Below are positions 36,038-44,905 of a DNA stretch of 64,000 bases, in pieces (position 1 is the first letter of the stretch; each line of letters opens with the position of its first letter). The translations under genes were made by a program, and so were the position numbers. The notes under the pieces are model-generated. The model was not told where the DNA came from. It worked only from the letters and a program-made list of their open reading frames with translations, and made no database searches. Source of the DNA: Chryseotalea sp. WA131a (GTDB taxonomy: Bacteria; Bacteroidota; Bacteroidia; Cytophagales; Cyclobacteriaceae); assembly GCA_025370075.1 (NCBI GenBank), contig CP073016.1, forward strand, positions 558,001-622,000, written 5' to 3'.

Positions 36038-36068
36038 ATTAGACGCTAGAAATGAGACCGAGGTTGCA
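36038..36068 (-). promoter_or_regulatory. ECF-sigma-type promoter (TGCAAC / CGTCTAAT)
   Basis: On the minus strand TGCAACC (36062-36068) and CGTCTAAT (36038-36045) are separated by 16 nt (17 from TGCAAC). The AAC-containing minus-35 and CGTC minus-10 words resemble extracytoplasmic-function sigma promoters. It lies 13 nt before the permease start at 36024. Confidence 0.55.
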
Positions 36069-36112
36069 GTTGAAATCGTAAACCAAAAACAAATTAGGAT
36101 GAGGAGTAGACG

Positions 36113-36136
36113 GTAGGCAAGTTGCCACTTGCCTAC
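36113..36136. repeat. Perfect 10-bp hairpin between the two permease genes
   Basis: GTAGGCAAGT (36113-36122), loop TGCC, ACTTGCCTAC (36127-36136). No T-run follows on either strand. It is one of the word-repeat elements seen in other gaps of this window. Confidence 0.8.
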
Positions 36137-36168
36137 TGCCATTGGCTATTTTAAAGCGCTGTGAAAAC

Positions 36169-38574
36169 CTATTCGTCCCTCAAGGTTTTGGTAGGATTGA
36201 GCATGGCAGTGTAAATGGTTTTATAACCTACTGCCATTATCGCAATCACAACCATAGACGCAATGGATATAAACAATGTTACAAAGTTTAGCTTCAAATA
36301 ATATTCCCAAATGGAATCCATCAACGCATCTGCTGCAAAGTAACCTAGTGCCCCTCCTATAACTGTAGCAATGCCAAGATTGACAATATATTCAAAATTG
36401 ATTACGCCAGAAATATTAGCAACAGAAGCCCCCAATACTTTTCGTACACCAATCTCTTTCATTTTCTTTTCAATGTTGAGCGACACTAATGTGAACAAAC
36501 CAATGCCCGTCATCAAAGCGGCAAAGAACCCTAGGAAAGCGAACATGATTGAAACATTCGTATTGATTTCGTTGGTCTCCTGCAGTTCTCGGTCAATAAA
36601 CTGGCCAGTATATAAGGTGTTCGGGAAAACCTCCTTCCACTTTTTCTCCATAAATTCATTTACACTGGCCATCTTGGTTGGACTTGTTTTTACCAAGACT
36701 TGTTGATATTTATCCTTATTCGCATAGCGCAACATACACGGCTGAATCGGTACCCATAGCGCACGCGCATAAATATTTTTGACCACACCGATGACATAAA
36801 ACGAAACAGTATCCATCCAAATCAATTTCTTGCCAATAGGGTCGTCTTTCCATCCAAACTGCTTTACAAATTCCTCCGTAACCAATACGGATTCTTTGTG
36901 ATCAGTCTCGGAATCTTTTTGGAAATTTCTTCCCGAAAGAAGAGTCATATCCATCACATCAAAGTAGTTGTCGCCCACTTCCAAAATGTCTACTTCATGT
37001 TCGGTAGATTCATATTTCACAGGATCGTTGTACCAACCATTGGCAACATGATGGCGAGTGCCGGCTATTAATTCAATGTCTTTGTTAGAAGCAAGTGCAT
37101 CACGGTACGTGTTATATCCACCTTCGTTATTTACCCAAGCAGAGATGACTCCGTGTGTAGCAAATCCCAAATCATAATTTTTTTGGTATTCACCATTTTG
37201 AAAAAAGGCTACGCCCATGATGATTGCCAATAATGATATGACAAACTGACCACCCAATAAAATTCGAGTAAACCAGTTGGTGCCGCCAAATTTTGCCTTG
37301 CCTTTCAAAATGCTGACAGGTTCAAACGAAGTAACGTAAAAGGCTGGATACGAACCTGCAATGATGGCGGTGATGACTAGTAATAAGGCCAAGAAAATCA
37401 AGAAGCCTGCATTTTCGGTATAACTCAATTTCAAGTCGAGCCACGCCCACATGTTATCATAAGCAGGTACCAGCCATTCGGCCAATAGCAATCCGGCCAA
37501 CAAGCCGAAGAAACACAAGAGCAAATTCTCACCTAAAAATTGAACAATCAATTGCTTACGCATACCGCCCATTACTTTACGGATGCCAATCTCTTTCAAA
37601 CGTTTCCCCGAGATTGCAATGGATGTATTGGTAAAGTTGAAGCAAGCCAACAACAATAACAACCCTGCCATGATCACCGGAACGGTGACTGCCTCGTCCG
37701 GAATGCCACCACCCAAGTAATCGCTATCCAACCGTGGATTCGCGCGGTTGCGTTTCATTAAGCCAACAAAATTCTCGAGGTAATAAGCAGTGATTTTGAA
37801 ATCTTCTCGAGCTTTGTTTTGTGGTTCAATGTATTGTTGTAATTGCTTGGTAACAAGAGCAACATCACTAGGGTTTTCGATTTTTAAAAACAGTACGTGC
37901 GCCCACTTTTTCCAGCTCGTTTCGCTCACATCTTTATCTAAGTTGACATCCCAAAAATTGTCAAAGAGTGTAATGACATCGAACCCGAAACTATTGTTTT
38001 GGGGTGGCTTTTTGAATACTGCACCTATTTCGAATTCTTTAGGTCTTCGCACACCATCTGCACCCAACACAATTTGTGTGAGTAATTGGCCAACCACATC
38101 CTCTTTGTTGAAATACTTACGCGCCATTTCATCGCTGATGAATACCTTTCCTTTGTCATAAAAGTTGGAATAATCACCATACTTAAGAGGAAAAGTAAAC
38201 ATATCGAAGAAAGAAGAATCGGCATACGCCATTTGGTCGCCAAACACTTCTTCGCCAATGCGCATATCGCAATACGAAGACATGTAGCGAACTACTTTAT
38301 TTACTTCCTTAAAGTTTGCCTTTATATAACCACCCAAGGGCATGGGCGCCATTCCATTTCTCTCCTTTTTTCCTTGAAACTCTCTCCAAAACTGAACGCG
38401 ATAGACGTGGTCGGTTTTATCATGGACTTTATCCCAATTGGCGCTATAAACCCAATTGAGGTAAGCCGTAATACAGCAGGCGATAGCAAGCCCCATCCCA
38501 AAGACATTAATAACAATGAAGAGTTTATTCTTCATTAGGTTGCGAAGGGTAATCAATAAATAATTTTTAATCAT
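36169..38574 (-). CDS. MacB/FtsX-type ABC transporter permease
   Basis: An 801-residue permease with the same double-FtsX layout as its downstream neighbour: N-terminal membrane segment with TLRNLMKNKLFIVINVFGMGLAIACCI, a large periplasmic domain, a LKEIGIRKVMGGMRKQLIVQFL coupling helix, then the periplasmic part and the last segments with MKEIGVRKVLGASVANISGVI. Although similar in plan, the two differ strongly in sequence and are not recent duplicates. Together with the ATPase and adaptor upstream they may form one export system. A predicted ECF-type promoter is upstream. Confidence 0.93.
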   Translation of the reverse strand: MIKNYLLITLRNLMKNKLFIVINVFGMGLAIACCITAYLNWVYSANWDKVHDKTDHVYRVQFWREFQGKKERNGMAPMPLGGYIKANFKEVNKVVRYMSSYCDMRIGEEVFGDQMAYADSSFFDMFTFPLKYGDYSNFYDKGKVFISDEMARKYFNKEDVVGQLLTQIVLGADGVRRPKEFEIGAVFKKPPQNNSFGFDVITLFDNFWDVNLDKDVSETSWKKWAHVLFLKIENPSDVALVTKQLQQYIEPQNKAREDFKITAYYLENFVGLMKRNRANPRLDSDYLGGGIPDEAVTVPVIMAGLLLLLACFNFTNTSIAISGKRLKEIGIRKVMGGMRKQLIVQFLGENLLLCFFGLLAGLLLAEWLVPAYDNMWAWLDLKLSYTENAGFLIFLALLLVITAIIAGSYPAFYVTSFEPVSILKGKAKFGGTNWFTRILLGGQFVISLLAIIMGVAFFQNGEYQKNYDLGFATHGVISAWVNNEGGYNTYRDALASNKDIELIAGTRHHVANGWYNDPVKYESTEHEVDILEVGDNYFDVMDMTLLSGRNFQKDSETDHKESVLVTEEFVKQFGWKDDPIGKKLIWMDTVSFYVIGVVKNIYARALWVPIQPCMLRYANKDKYQQVLVKTSPTKMASVNEFMEKKWKEVFPNTLYTGQFIDRELQETNEINTNVSIMFAFLGFFAALMTGIGLFTLVSLNIEKKMKEIGVRKVLGASVANISGVINFEYIVNLGIATVIGGALGYFAADALMDSIWEYYLKLNFVTLFISIASMVVIAIMAVGYKTIYTAMLNPTKTLRDE

Positions 38575-38612
38575 GAGTGTGGGTTTCTGATTATTCTAAT
38601 TGAAAGACAGCT

Positions 38613-38643
38613 ATAAGACTGTTTTACCCCTAATGAGGTTGCA
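38613..38643 (-). promoter_or_regulatory. Possible ECF-sigma-type promoter (TGCAAC / AGTCTTAT)
   Basis: Minus-strand TGCAACC (38637-38643) and AGTCTTAT (38613-38620), spacer 17 from TGCAAC. The minus-10 word is weaker than the other two copies in this locus. It lies 38 nt before the permease start at 38574. Confidence 0.4.
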
Positions 38644-38767
38644 AGTTTTTTCCAATAAATATGCCAACAGATTAAAGCTTGATAATTCACTCGGATATGG
38701 GGTGGTCAAAACAGAACGGTGACCGAACTGTTCATGTTTGTACAGGTGAGTGTTCGGAAACATTTGC

Positions 38768-38797
38768 AAAAAAAAGCCCACCTTGTGCGAGGTGGGC
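38768..38797 (-). terminator. Intrinsic terminator of the ATPase gene
   Basis: Minus-strand GCCCACCT and AGGTGGGC (38776-38783 and 38790-38797) form an 8-bp stem with loop TGTGCG/complement, followed by eight T (38768-38775 as A on the plus strand). It lies 22 nt past the stop at 38820, so the ATPase and the permease at 38574 are separate transcription units. Confidence 0.85.
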
Positions 38798-38819
38798 CAT
38801 TACCTAAACTATAAAACTT

Positions 38820-39509
38820 TTAGATATGAAATTGTTCTTTGATATTCTCCGTCACTACTTTTCCATCAAACAAGTTGATGATGCGATGTGCGTAGTTAGC
38901 ATCGTAAGGTGAGTGCGTTACCATGATGATGGTCGTTCCCTCAGCATTTAGTTCAGAAAGAAGCTTCATTACTTCTTCCCCATTTACAGAATCCAAGTTA
39001 CCAGTAGGCTCATCGGCCAATATCACTTTTGGTTTCGCTACAATGGCACGAGAGATGGCAACGCGCTGTTGCTGTCCTCCCGATAGTTGTTGAGGGAAGT
39101 GATTTCTGCGGTGCATAATGTTCATGCGCTCCAACACTTGCTCCACTCTTTTCTTGCGATCTTCAGACGGAACTTTCATATATAGCAACGGAAGTTCAAC
39201 GTTTTCAAAAACAGTCAACTCGTCTATCAAATTGAAGCTTTGAAACACAAATCCAATCGAGCCTTTGCGCAATTGAGCACGTTGGCGCTCGGAATATTTG
39301 GCTACTTCATTTTCGCCAAAGAAATATTCTCCGCCTGATGGGTTATCTAACAAACCCAAAATATTAAGCAATGTAGACTTACCGCAACCAGATGGGCCCA
39401 TAATGGCCACAAACTCGCCATCTTTTATTTCCATGTTAATGCTATTGAGCGCGGTGGTCTCCACTTCTTCCGTAGTATAGACTTTTTCTAGGTTTTTTAG
39501 TTTGATCAT
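38820..39509 (-). CDS. ABC transporter ATP-binding protein (LolD/MacB type)
   Basis: A 229-residue ATPase. Walker A is GPSGCGKST near residue 39, Q-loop FVFQSFNLIDELTVFENVELPL, signature LSGGQQQRVAISRAIV, Walker B PKVILADEPTGNLD, H-loop IIMVTHSP. The NLIDELT and NVELPLLY features belong to the LolD/MacB group that works with FtsX-type permeases, which are encoded next door. A terminator separates it from those genes, but it shares their orientation and an ECF-type promoter, so joint function is probable. Confidence 0.95.
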   Translation of the reverse strand: MIKLKNLEKVYTTEEVETTALNSINMEIKDGEFVAIMGPSGCGKSTLLNILGLLDNPSGGEYFFGENEVAKYSERQRAQLRKGSIGFVFQSFNLIDELTVFENVELPLLYMKVPSEDRKKRVEQVLERMNIMHRRNHFPQQLSGGQQQRVAISRAIVAKPKVILADEPTGNLDSVNGEEVMKLLSELNAEGTTIIMVTHSPYDANYAHRIINLFDGKVVTENIKEQFHI

Positions 39510-39615
39510 GGGGTTATGATTTTTAGTTGGATAGTTCTTTTAAGAATTTAGTTTTATAAATGAATCTTTTTGTATCAATACTTTTTGTTTATGATAAGGT
39601 TACGAACAAGTACTT

Positions 39616-39645
39616 ATTAGACGCCAATTTTAACTTTTAGTTGCA
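39616..39645 (-). promoter_or_regulatory. ECF-sigma-type promoter (TGCAAC / CGTCTAAT)
   Basis: Minus-strand TGCAAC (39640-39645) and CGTCTAAT (39616-39623), separated by 16 nt. The same two words precede the permease at 36024. The start codon of the ATPase is about 106 nt downstream, leaving a long 5' leader. Confidence 0.55.
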
Positions 39646-39689
39646 GCTTTCAATATTTAAATCGAATTGTGACAAACTTTTACAAGTAA

Positions 39690-40946
39690 TCAGTTCAAAA
39701 TAAGCACTTCGTTGTTGCCAAAATTTTCATACGAAGAAGTAATCACCTTGTCTCCAGGCTTCAGTCCCTCCAGTACTTCAAAGTATTCCGAGCCCATCTT
39801 TCTGCCCAACTTCACTTCGCGCTTCACGGCTTTATTGTCACCTTCTAAGATGAATACCCAATTGCCACCTGTATCTTTATAAAATCCGCCAATGGGTAAC
39901 AGCAACTCTTGCGATGGCTGCCCCAACTCCACGCGCATGCGCAGTGATTGGCCGCGTCTAATTCCTTGAGGCGTTTCGCCTACAAAATTCATGTCCACTT
40001 CAAACCGTCCGTTTTGGATGGTTGGATAAATGTAGGTAATAGATAATGTGTACGTTTTGCCAGCAAAGTCAGTAGTGGCTGGTAAGCCAACAGAAATTTT
40101 TGGTAAGTACAATTCATCGATGGGCACACGGACTTTATAGCTACCCACCAAATCTACTTGTCCCATTCGCTGACCTGTGGTCACCGCCTGACCAATTTCC
40201 CAGTGAGGCGTAGATAGTTGCCCATCTATTGGCGAACGAACGACCAGATTATCCAATATTTTTGAAAGACCGTTTAAGCTAATCATCATTTTCTGTTCTG
40301 ACTCGGCCGTGAATCTTAATTGACGAATGCGGTCGATAGAATCATTTCTGTAAACTTCGTACGTAATCTTTTTACGGTCCACATTGTATTTATAATCTGC
40401 TTCTGTTCGCTCAAAATCTTGACGAGAAATCAATTTCTTTTCAAAAAGCTGCTTCTGTCTTCTGAATTGAGGCTCTAAGATGGCAAGCTGATTATCGATT
40501 AACGCCAACTGCTGACGCTGATCCAAATCGTTTCGCATGATATTTAATTTCGTCTCGCGGGCGCGATTGATACTTTCGTTGAAAGAGGCTTCTTGTTGTA
40601 ATACAGATAGCTCACGATTTAAATTGGTAAGTTCCAATATCACATCGCCCTTTTTTAGCATGGCTCCGCTTTCGCTCACAATCCTGCGAATATTGCCACC
40701 TTCAATAGCATCTAAGTATACCGTGCGGCTGGGTTCCACCGTTCCGGTTTGAGGAATGTATTCTTTGAATTCACCTTTTTTCACTTCTGAGATGGTGATC
40801 TTATCTTTTTCAGTTTTATATGTAGAACGCCTATCAGCAAAAATAAACTGGTAGGCAACAAAAGAAACCAATGCTGCAATGCCACCATAAGTAGCTATTC
40901 GCTTCAGCGTCCAATACTTCTTTTTTAATTGTTTGTCCATGGGCAC
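39690..40946 (-). CDS. HlyD/MacA-type periplasmic adaptor (membrane fusion protein)
   Basis: A 418-residue adaptor with an N-terminal membrane anchor (IATYGGIAALVSFVAYQFIF), barrel-sandwich halves (GNIRRIVSESGAMLKKGDVILEL and PIDGQLSTPHWEIGQAV), a long coiled coil between them, a beta-barrel domain (RVPIDELYLPKISVGLPA), and the terminal membrane-proximal domain (VFILEGDNKAVKREVKLGRKMG). This is the organisation of MacA/HlyD adaptors that link an inner-membrane pump to an outer-membrane channel. ATG at 40946 or 40940 can serve as start. Upstream lies a sigma-54-like box with a palindrome beyond it. Confidence 0.93.
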   Translation of the reverse strand: MPMDKQLKKKYWTLKRIATYGGIAALVSFVAYQFIFADRRSTYKTEKDKITISEVKKGEFKEYIPQTGTVEPSRTVYLDAIEGGNIRRIVSESGAMLKKGDVILELTNLNRELSVLQQEASFNESINRARETKLNIMRNDLDQRQQLALIDNQLAILEPQFRRQKQLFEKKLISRQDFERTEADYKYNVDRKKITYEVYRNDSIDRIRQLRFTAESEQKMMISLNGLSKILDNLVVRSPIDGQLSTPHWEIGQAVTTGQRMGQVDLVGSYKVRVPIDELYLPKISVGLPATTDFAGKTYTLSITYIYPTIQNGRFEVDMNFVGETPQGIRRGQSLRMRVELGQPSQELLLPIGGFYKDTGGNWVFILEGDNKAVKREVKLGRKMGSEYFEVLEGLKPGDKVITSSYENFGNNEVLILN

Positions 40947-40965
40947 AATCTGTTCGGCAGCCTAT

Positions 40966-40983
40966 TGCCAACAAACGTGCCAA
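40966..40983 (-). promoter_or_regulatory. Sigma-54-like promoter of the adaptor gene
   Basis: On the minus strand TTGGCACG (40976-40983), four bases, then TTGGCA (40966-40971). TTGGCACG matches the minus-24 element exactly; the minus-12 part reads TTGGC and not TTGC, so one position is off. It lies about 20 nt before the start codon and next to the NtrC-type regulator. Confidence 0.5.
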
Positions 40984-41056
40984 CGGGGTTTTGTGAGATT
41001 AAGCGCTAGAAACGGGGCTAATTCATACTCTTTTACGTTCACATATGAACTGATGT

Positions 41057-41070
41057 GTCCGCATGCGGAC
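41057..41070. promoter_or_regulatory. 14-bp palindrome, candidate NtrC-type enhancer site
   Basis: GTCCGCATGCGGAC is a perfect palindrome, lying about 75 nt upstream of the sigma-54-like promoter and about 165 nt before the divergent regulator gene. Position and symmetry fit an upstream activator site. Confidence 0.5.
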
Positions 41071-41166
41071 GATAAATGTTATCTTTGGAAGCGTTCGATT
41101 TCGAAATCAGCCCAAATAAGCAGAAATGATGTTTCGGTATCAATATTGTCATTGATTTGAAAATTC

Positions 41167-41208
41167 GATGATTCGTTAATCTGAAAAAACTCAAATCAAC
41201 GAATCATC
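41167..41208. repeat. Intergenic inverted repeat (GATGATTCGTT)
   Basis: GATGATTCGTT (41167-41177) and AACGAATCATC (41198-41208) are perfect complements around a 20-nt loop; a further AACGAATTAA follows. No gene is inside. The same TTCGTT word recurs around 42640. Confidence 0.75.
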
Positions 41209-41234
41209 TTATCAACGAATTAACCAATTAGCAC

Positions 41235-42623
41235 ATGTCTGACTCCAAACAAGGAAAAATTCTAATTGTAGATGACAACGAAGATTTGTTGAAAGCGGCC
41301 AAAATGTATTTGAAGCGGCACTTTGCACAAGTTGATATTGAAAAAAACCCAGAAGCCCTGCCCGGCCTGATGAACCAAGAAGACTACGATGTAATCTTGC
41401 TCGACATGAACTTTACCAAAGATGTGAGCAGCGGCAGCGAAGGGTATTACTGGCTAGAGAAAATCCTGCAAATTGATCCATCGGCTGTAGTGGTTTTGAT
41501 TACAGCTTATGGTGATGTGCAAATGGCGGTAAAAGCAATCAAGGCAGGAGCTACTGATTTTGTATTAAAGCCCTGGGAGAATGAAAAGTTGTTGGCTACT
41601 TTGTTTTCATCGATGCGTTTGCGAGAATCGCGCGATCAGGTTGAAACATTGAAAATCAAAAACCAAGAAATCAATCAAGCCATCAACGAAAAGTACAGCA
41701 GCATCATTGGCCAAAGTGCAGCCATGCAACGCATTTTTCAAACCATCGATCGGGTTGCACAGACCGATGCGAATGTTCTGATTTTGGGTGAGAACGGCAC
41801 AGGCAAAGAATTAATCGCTCGCGCCATTCATGCCAACTCCATTCGAAAAGCCGAATCGTTTGTAGGCGTAGATTTGGGCTCCATAACCGAAACACTTTTT
41901 GAGAGCGAGCTCTTTGGGCACAAGAAAGGATCGTTTACCGATGCCAAAGAAGATCGACCGGGTCGGTTTGAACTGGCCAACAACGGCACACTGTTTCTAG
42001 ATGAAATCGGAAATCTATCGATGCCCTTGCAGGCAAAGTTACTAACGGTTTTGCAAAACAGAAAAGTGAGTCGTGTTGGCTCAAACAAAGATATGGCGGT
42101 TGACCTCCGGTTGATTTGTGCTACCAACATGCCTTTGTATGATATGGTGAAAGAAAATCGTTTCCGTCAAGATTTGTTATATCGCATTAACACCATCGAA
42201 ATTCAAATTCCTTCATTACGCGATCGGATTGAGGATATCCCGTTGTTGGCCAATCATTTTTTAAAGCACTATTCAGCAAAATATGTCAAGAGCGTTTCTA
42301 AAATAAGCGATGCCGCCATGACGCGCATGAACAAACACCCTTGGCCAGGCAATATTCGGGAGTTACAACATTCGTTGGAACGAGCGATCATCCTGAGCAA
42401 TAGCAGTGTGCTGCAACCTGAAGATTTTAATTTTACATCTGCGTCCAATACAAAGGAAGTGGAGCAGTCGCTTGGGCTTGATCAATATAATTTAGATGAA
42501 GTGGAAAAACTATTGATCCGCAAAGTGCTGAAAAAATACAATGGCAACATCACACAAGCAGCTTCAGAACTTGGCTTAACAAGATCATCGCTTTATAGGC
42601 GTTTGGAGAAACATGGACTTTAA
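41235..42623 (+). CDS. Sigma-54-dependent response regulator (NtrC family)
   Basis: A 462-residue regulator. The receiver domain has the phospho-Asp57 in DVILLDMNF. The AAA+ domain has Walker A GENGTGKE at 185-192, a sigma-54 contact loop GSFTDA at 232-237 (canonical GAFTGA) and Walker B LFLDEIGNLSM. The C-terminus has a Fis-type HTH, ITQAASELGLTRSSLYRRL. It activates sigma-54 promoters after phosphorylation. The kinase gene follows at 94 nt, and the adaptor gene is divergent, so these likely form one control unit. Confidence 0.95.
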   Translation: MSDSKQGKILIVDDNEDLLKAAKMYLKRHFAQVDIEKNPEALPGLMNQEDYDVILLDMNFTKDVSSGSEGYYWLEKILQIDPSAVVVLITAYGDVQMAVKAIKAGATDFVLKPWENEKLLATLFSSMRLRESRDQVETLKIKNQEINQAINEKYSSIIGQSAAMQRIFQTIDRVAQTDANVLILGENGTGKELIARAIHANSIRKAESFVGVDLGSITETLFESELFGHKKGSFTDAKEDRPGRFELANNGTLFLDEIGNLSMPLQAKLLTVLQNRKVSRVGSNKDMAVDLRLICATNMPLYDMVKENRFRQDLLYRINTIEIQIPSLRDRIEDIPLLANHFLKHYSAKYVKSVSKISDAAMTRMNKHPWPGNIRELQHSLERAIILSNSSVLQPEDFNFTSASNTKEVEQSLGLDQYNLDEVEKLLIRKVLKKYNGNITQAASELGLTRSSLYRRLEKHGL

Positions 42624-42637
42624 TTCGTTTATTTGAT

Positions 42638-42710
42638 AATTCGTTAATGACTCAGCGCATGTCAAACGTTTTACTGTTAGCGAATCAACAAAATAACACA
42701 TTAACGAATT
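42638..42710. repeat. Intergenic 12-bp inverted repeat (AATTCGTTAATG)
   Basis: AATTCGTTAATG (42638-42649) pairs perfectly with CATTAACGAATT (42699-42710) across 49 nt. It separates the regulator and kinase genes of one two-component pair, without a T-run. Confidence 0.8.
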
Positions 42711-42716
42711 AGACTG

Positions 42717-44060
42717 ATGTTTAACGATTTCCGTTTTAGGGTAGCATTTCGCGTATCACTTTTAGGTGCAACCATGGCGTTGGCCGTGTTCATGTTTGGG
42801 CGCCCTAACATGGTTTTTGCTGCCAGCCTAATGGTGCTGATCATGGTTGGTCAACTGTTAGAACTCTTTCGTTTTACCTCCCAAACCAATCGCAAACTCA
42901 CGCGATTTTTGGAATCCGTAAAGTATTCTGATTTTATTTCGGGCTTTGCCCACGACAATAAACTTGGTTCCAGCTTTCGCGATTTAAACACTGCCTTTAA
43001 CGAAGTGCTAGAGGCTTTTCGGAAAGCACGATCAGAAAAAGAAGAGAACTGGCAATATCTGAACACAATTGTGCAGCAAGTGCGCACTGGTATTTTATCG
43101 TACGATGCCATTGGCACAGTTGAGTTGATGAACACCAATGCCAAACGGTTTATTGGTTTTTCAAACTTGAAAAACATTCAGGAGTTAGCAGATAAAAATC
43201 CGAAATTATTTGTTGCTCTAAACGAGGTGCAGCCTGGCAAAAGTTCGCTCTACAAATCGGGCAATGAATTTTTGTTGACTATTCAAGCTACGGAATTACG
43301 GGTGCGCGGCAATACCATCAAATTAGTGACGCTGCAAAATATTCAGACAGAATTGCAAAAGCAAGAGTTAGAGGCTTGGCAAAACCTGACGCGTGTGCTG
43401 CGACACGAGATCATGAATTCCATTACGCCTATCTCTTCCCTAACGTCTACATTGCGCGAAATTTTAGATCAAGACCTTATCAGAAAAGAAAATCACTACG
43501 AACTAAAAGACGAAGGTGCTGAAGATTTACGCGAAGGCTTGAGCACCATCGAAAACAGAAGCAAAGGGTTGATTCAATTCATCGATGCGTATCGAGAATA
43601 TACCTCTTTGCCAACACCGAAACTGAAAAGCATTTCCCTAAAGGAGATGGTTGAAAAAGTGGCCAGCCTCATGCGTCCCGAAATAAAAAAGACCAATATT
43701 CAATTAAGCACAATCTGTCAATCCGATTACATAACTGTACAAGCGGATGAAGAGATGATTGGACAAGTTCTCATCAACTTAGTTAAAAATGCATTGGAAG
43801 CGATCGGGCAAACAGAAAATGGAAAAATTGAAATTATCGGAAGTGTAGTGGACAATGTACCCGTTATTGAAGTGATTGACAATGGTCCGGGTATCATCCC
43901 CGAAGCAATCAATCGAATTTTTGTACCATTCTTCACCACAAAAAAAACGGGCTCGGGCATTGGTTTGGCACTTTCTCGCCAAATTATGCAAATGCACAGC
44001 GGGTCGTTAAGTGTTCAATCTGAATTGGGGGTAAAAACGGTGTTTACTTTACGTTTCTAG
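42717..44060 (+). CDS. Sensor histidine kinase (partner of the NtrC-type regulator)
   Basis: A 447-residue kinase. Two N-terminal membrane segments (VSLLGATMALAVFMFG, MVFAASLMVLIMVGQLL) enclose almost no periplasmic loop, so the signal is probably membrane-borne or cytoplasmic. A PAS-like domain follows (TGILSYDAIGTVELMN). The H-box is VLRHEIMNSITPISSL with His230; then LINLVKNALEAI (N-box), EVIDNGPGI (G1) and GSGIGLALSRQI (G2). It belongs with the response regulator just upstream. This arrangement resembles NtrY-like sensors of Bacteroidota. Confidence 0.94.
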   Translation: MFNDFRFRVAFRVSLLGATMALAVFMFGRPNMVFAASLMVLIMVGQLLELFRFTSQTNRKLTRFLESVKYSDFISGFAHDNKLGSSFRDLNTAFNEVLEAFRKARSEKEENWQYLNTIVQQVRTGILSYDAIGTVELMNTNAKRFIGFSNLKNIQELADKNPKLFVALNEVQPGKSSLYKSGNEFLLTIQATELRVRGNTIKLVTLQNIQTELQKQELEAWQNLTRVLRHEIMNSITPISSLTSTLREILDQDLIRKENHYELKDEGAEDLREGLSTIENRSKGLIQFIDAYREYTSLPTPKLKSISLKEMVEKVASLMRPEIKKTNIQLSTICQSDYITVQADEEMIGQVLINLVKNALEAIGQTENGKIEIIGSVVDNVPVIEVIDNGPGIIPEAINRIFVPFFTTKKTGSGIGLALSRQIMQMHSGSLSVQSELGVKTVFTLRF

Positions 44061-44128
44061 GGACATCTGTACCAAACTTTCCAACGTATCGTTGAAAAGA
44101 TGTGTCTAACCACCAAACACCCTACCTT

Positions 44129-44329
44129 ATGAATTGGCTCATAAAAATTACCAACCAGCCTCAGCCAGAAGTGTGGACCGAGGAAAAGCTTGAACAGATG
44201 GAATGGAAATGTGATTATTATGGTGCTAAGCCAAATTGGGTAAAGCTTCATTCGATTGAAGCTGAAGGAATCCACAAATCAGTGACCTTTCAATCACTTA
44301 ATCAAGAAGTGCGAAAGGCTAGCTACTGA
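44129..44329 (+). CDS. Small hypothetical protein
   Basis: A 66-residue protein that I do not recognise. It begins MNWLIKITNQPQPEVWTEE and has the motif WKCDYYGAKPNWVKLHSI. No signal peptide or membrane segment is evident. ATG at 44129 is preferred over the GTG at 44102, which would add only nine residues. Its end overlaps the end of the convergent HNH gene by 7 nt. It may be read through from the kinase gene. Confidence 0.5.
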   Translation: MNWLIKITNQPQPEVWTEEKLEQMEWKCDYYGAKPNWVKLHSIEAEGIHKSVTFQSLNQEVRKASY

Positions 44330-44832
44330 GCTGATTTTGATTCTAAAAACTCATCCCACTCGTTGTGCCGGGTGCCAGTAACATCACGCAGAAAAAGAGC
44401 ATAGCTTGGTTTGTATGGCTTTCGCCTTAATTCCATCTCTGCTTCTTCGGGTGTGCGATCTCCTTTTTTCGCATTGCACTTTTTGCATGCTGTTACCAAA
44501 TTAGTCCAGGTATGCTGTCCTCCACGGGAACTGGGCACCACGTGGTCCAGTGTTAGTTCACGCCTAGTCCCACAGTATTGGCACTCATTATTGTCTCTCT
44601 TAAAAATATTTTGCCGGGTAAGGTTAACGCCTTTGTATGGAGCATTTACATACCGATTGAGCCGAATAACAGAAGGAAGTGGAAAACTGCGGGTAATGGA
44701 GTGGATATTATGACCGTTGGCCGAGCGCACCATCTCACTTTTATTGAGGTAAACCAAAATAAAGGCCCGTTCCACCGAACAAACCATCAGCGGGCTAAAA
44801 TCTTGGTTAAGTACTAATACACGGCTATTCAT
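44323..44832 (-). CDS. HNH endonuclease family protein
   Basis: A 169-residue protein with a McrA-type HNH domain: zinc-binding CQYCG, the catalytic block LTLDHVVPSSRGGQHTWTNLVTACKKCNAKKG, with the second CxxC. The N-terminus (RVLVLNQDFSPLMVCSVERAFILVYLNKSEMV) is typical of Bacteroidota/Firmicutes 'HNH endonuclease' proteins of unknown biological role. The active-site His in LDHVVP and the Asn are present. It overlaps the preceding small gene by 7 nt at the stops. Confidence 0.92.
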   Translation of the reverse strand: MNSRVLVLNQDFSPLMVCSVERAFILVYLNKSEMVRSANGHNIHSITRSFPLPSVIRLNRYVNAPYKGVNLTRQNIFKRDNNECQYCGTRRELTLDHVVPSSRGGQHTWTNLVTACKKCNAKKGDRTPEEAEMELRRKPYKPSYALFLRDVTGTRHNEWDEFLESKSAQ

Positions 44833-44905
44833 GGCTTTAAGATAAAGCCAATTTTTGTATCAAGCAAAAGAGGTTTTTTTGGATGCACCCCTTTATAGGA
44901 GCATT

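Noticed and set aside
42851..43177. Long frames on the opposite strand inside the histidine kinase gene
   Set aside because: They are shadow frames; the plus-strand protein has a full set of kinase motifs.
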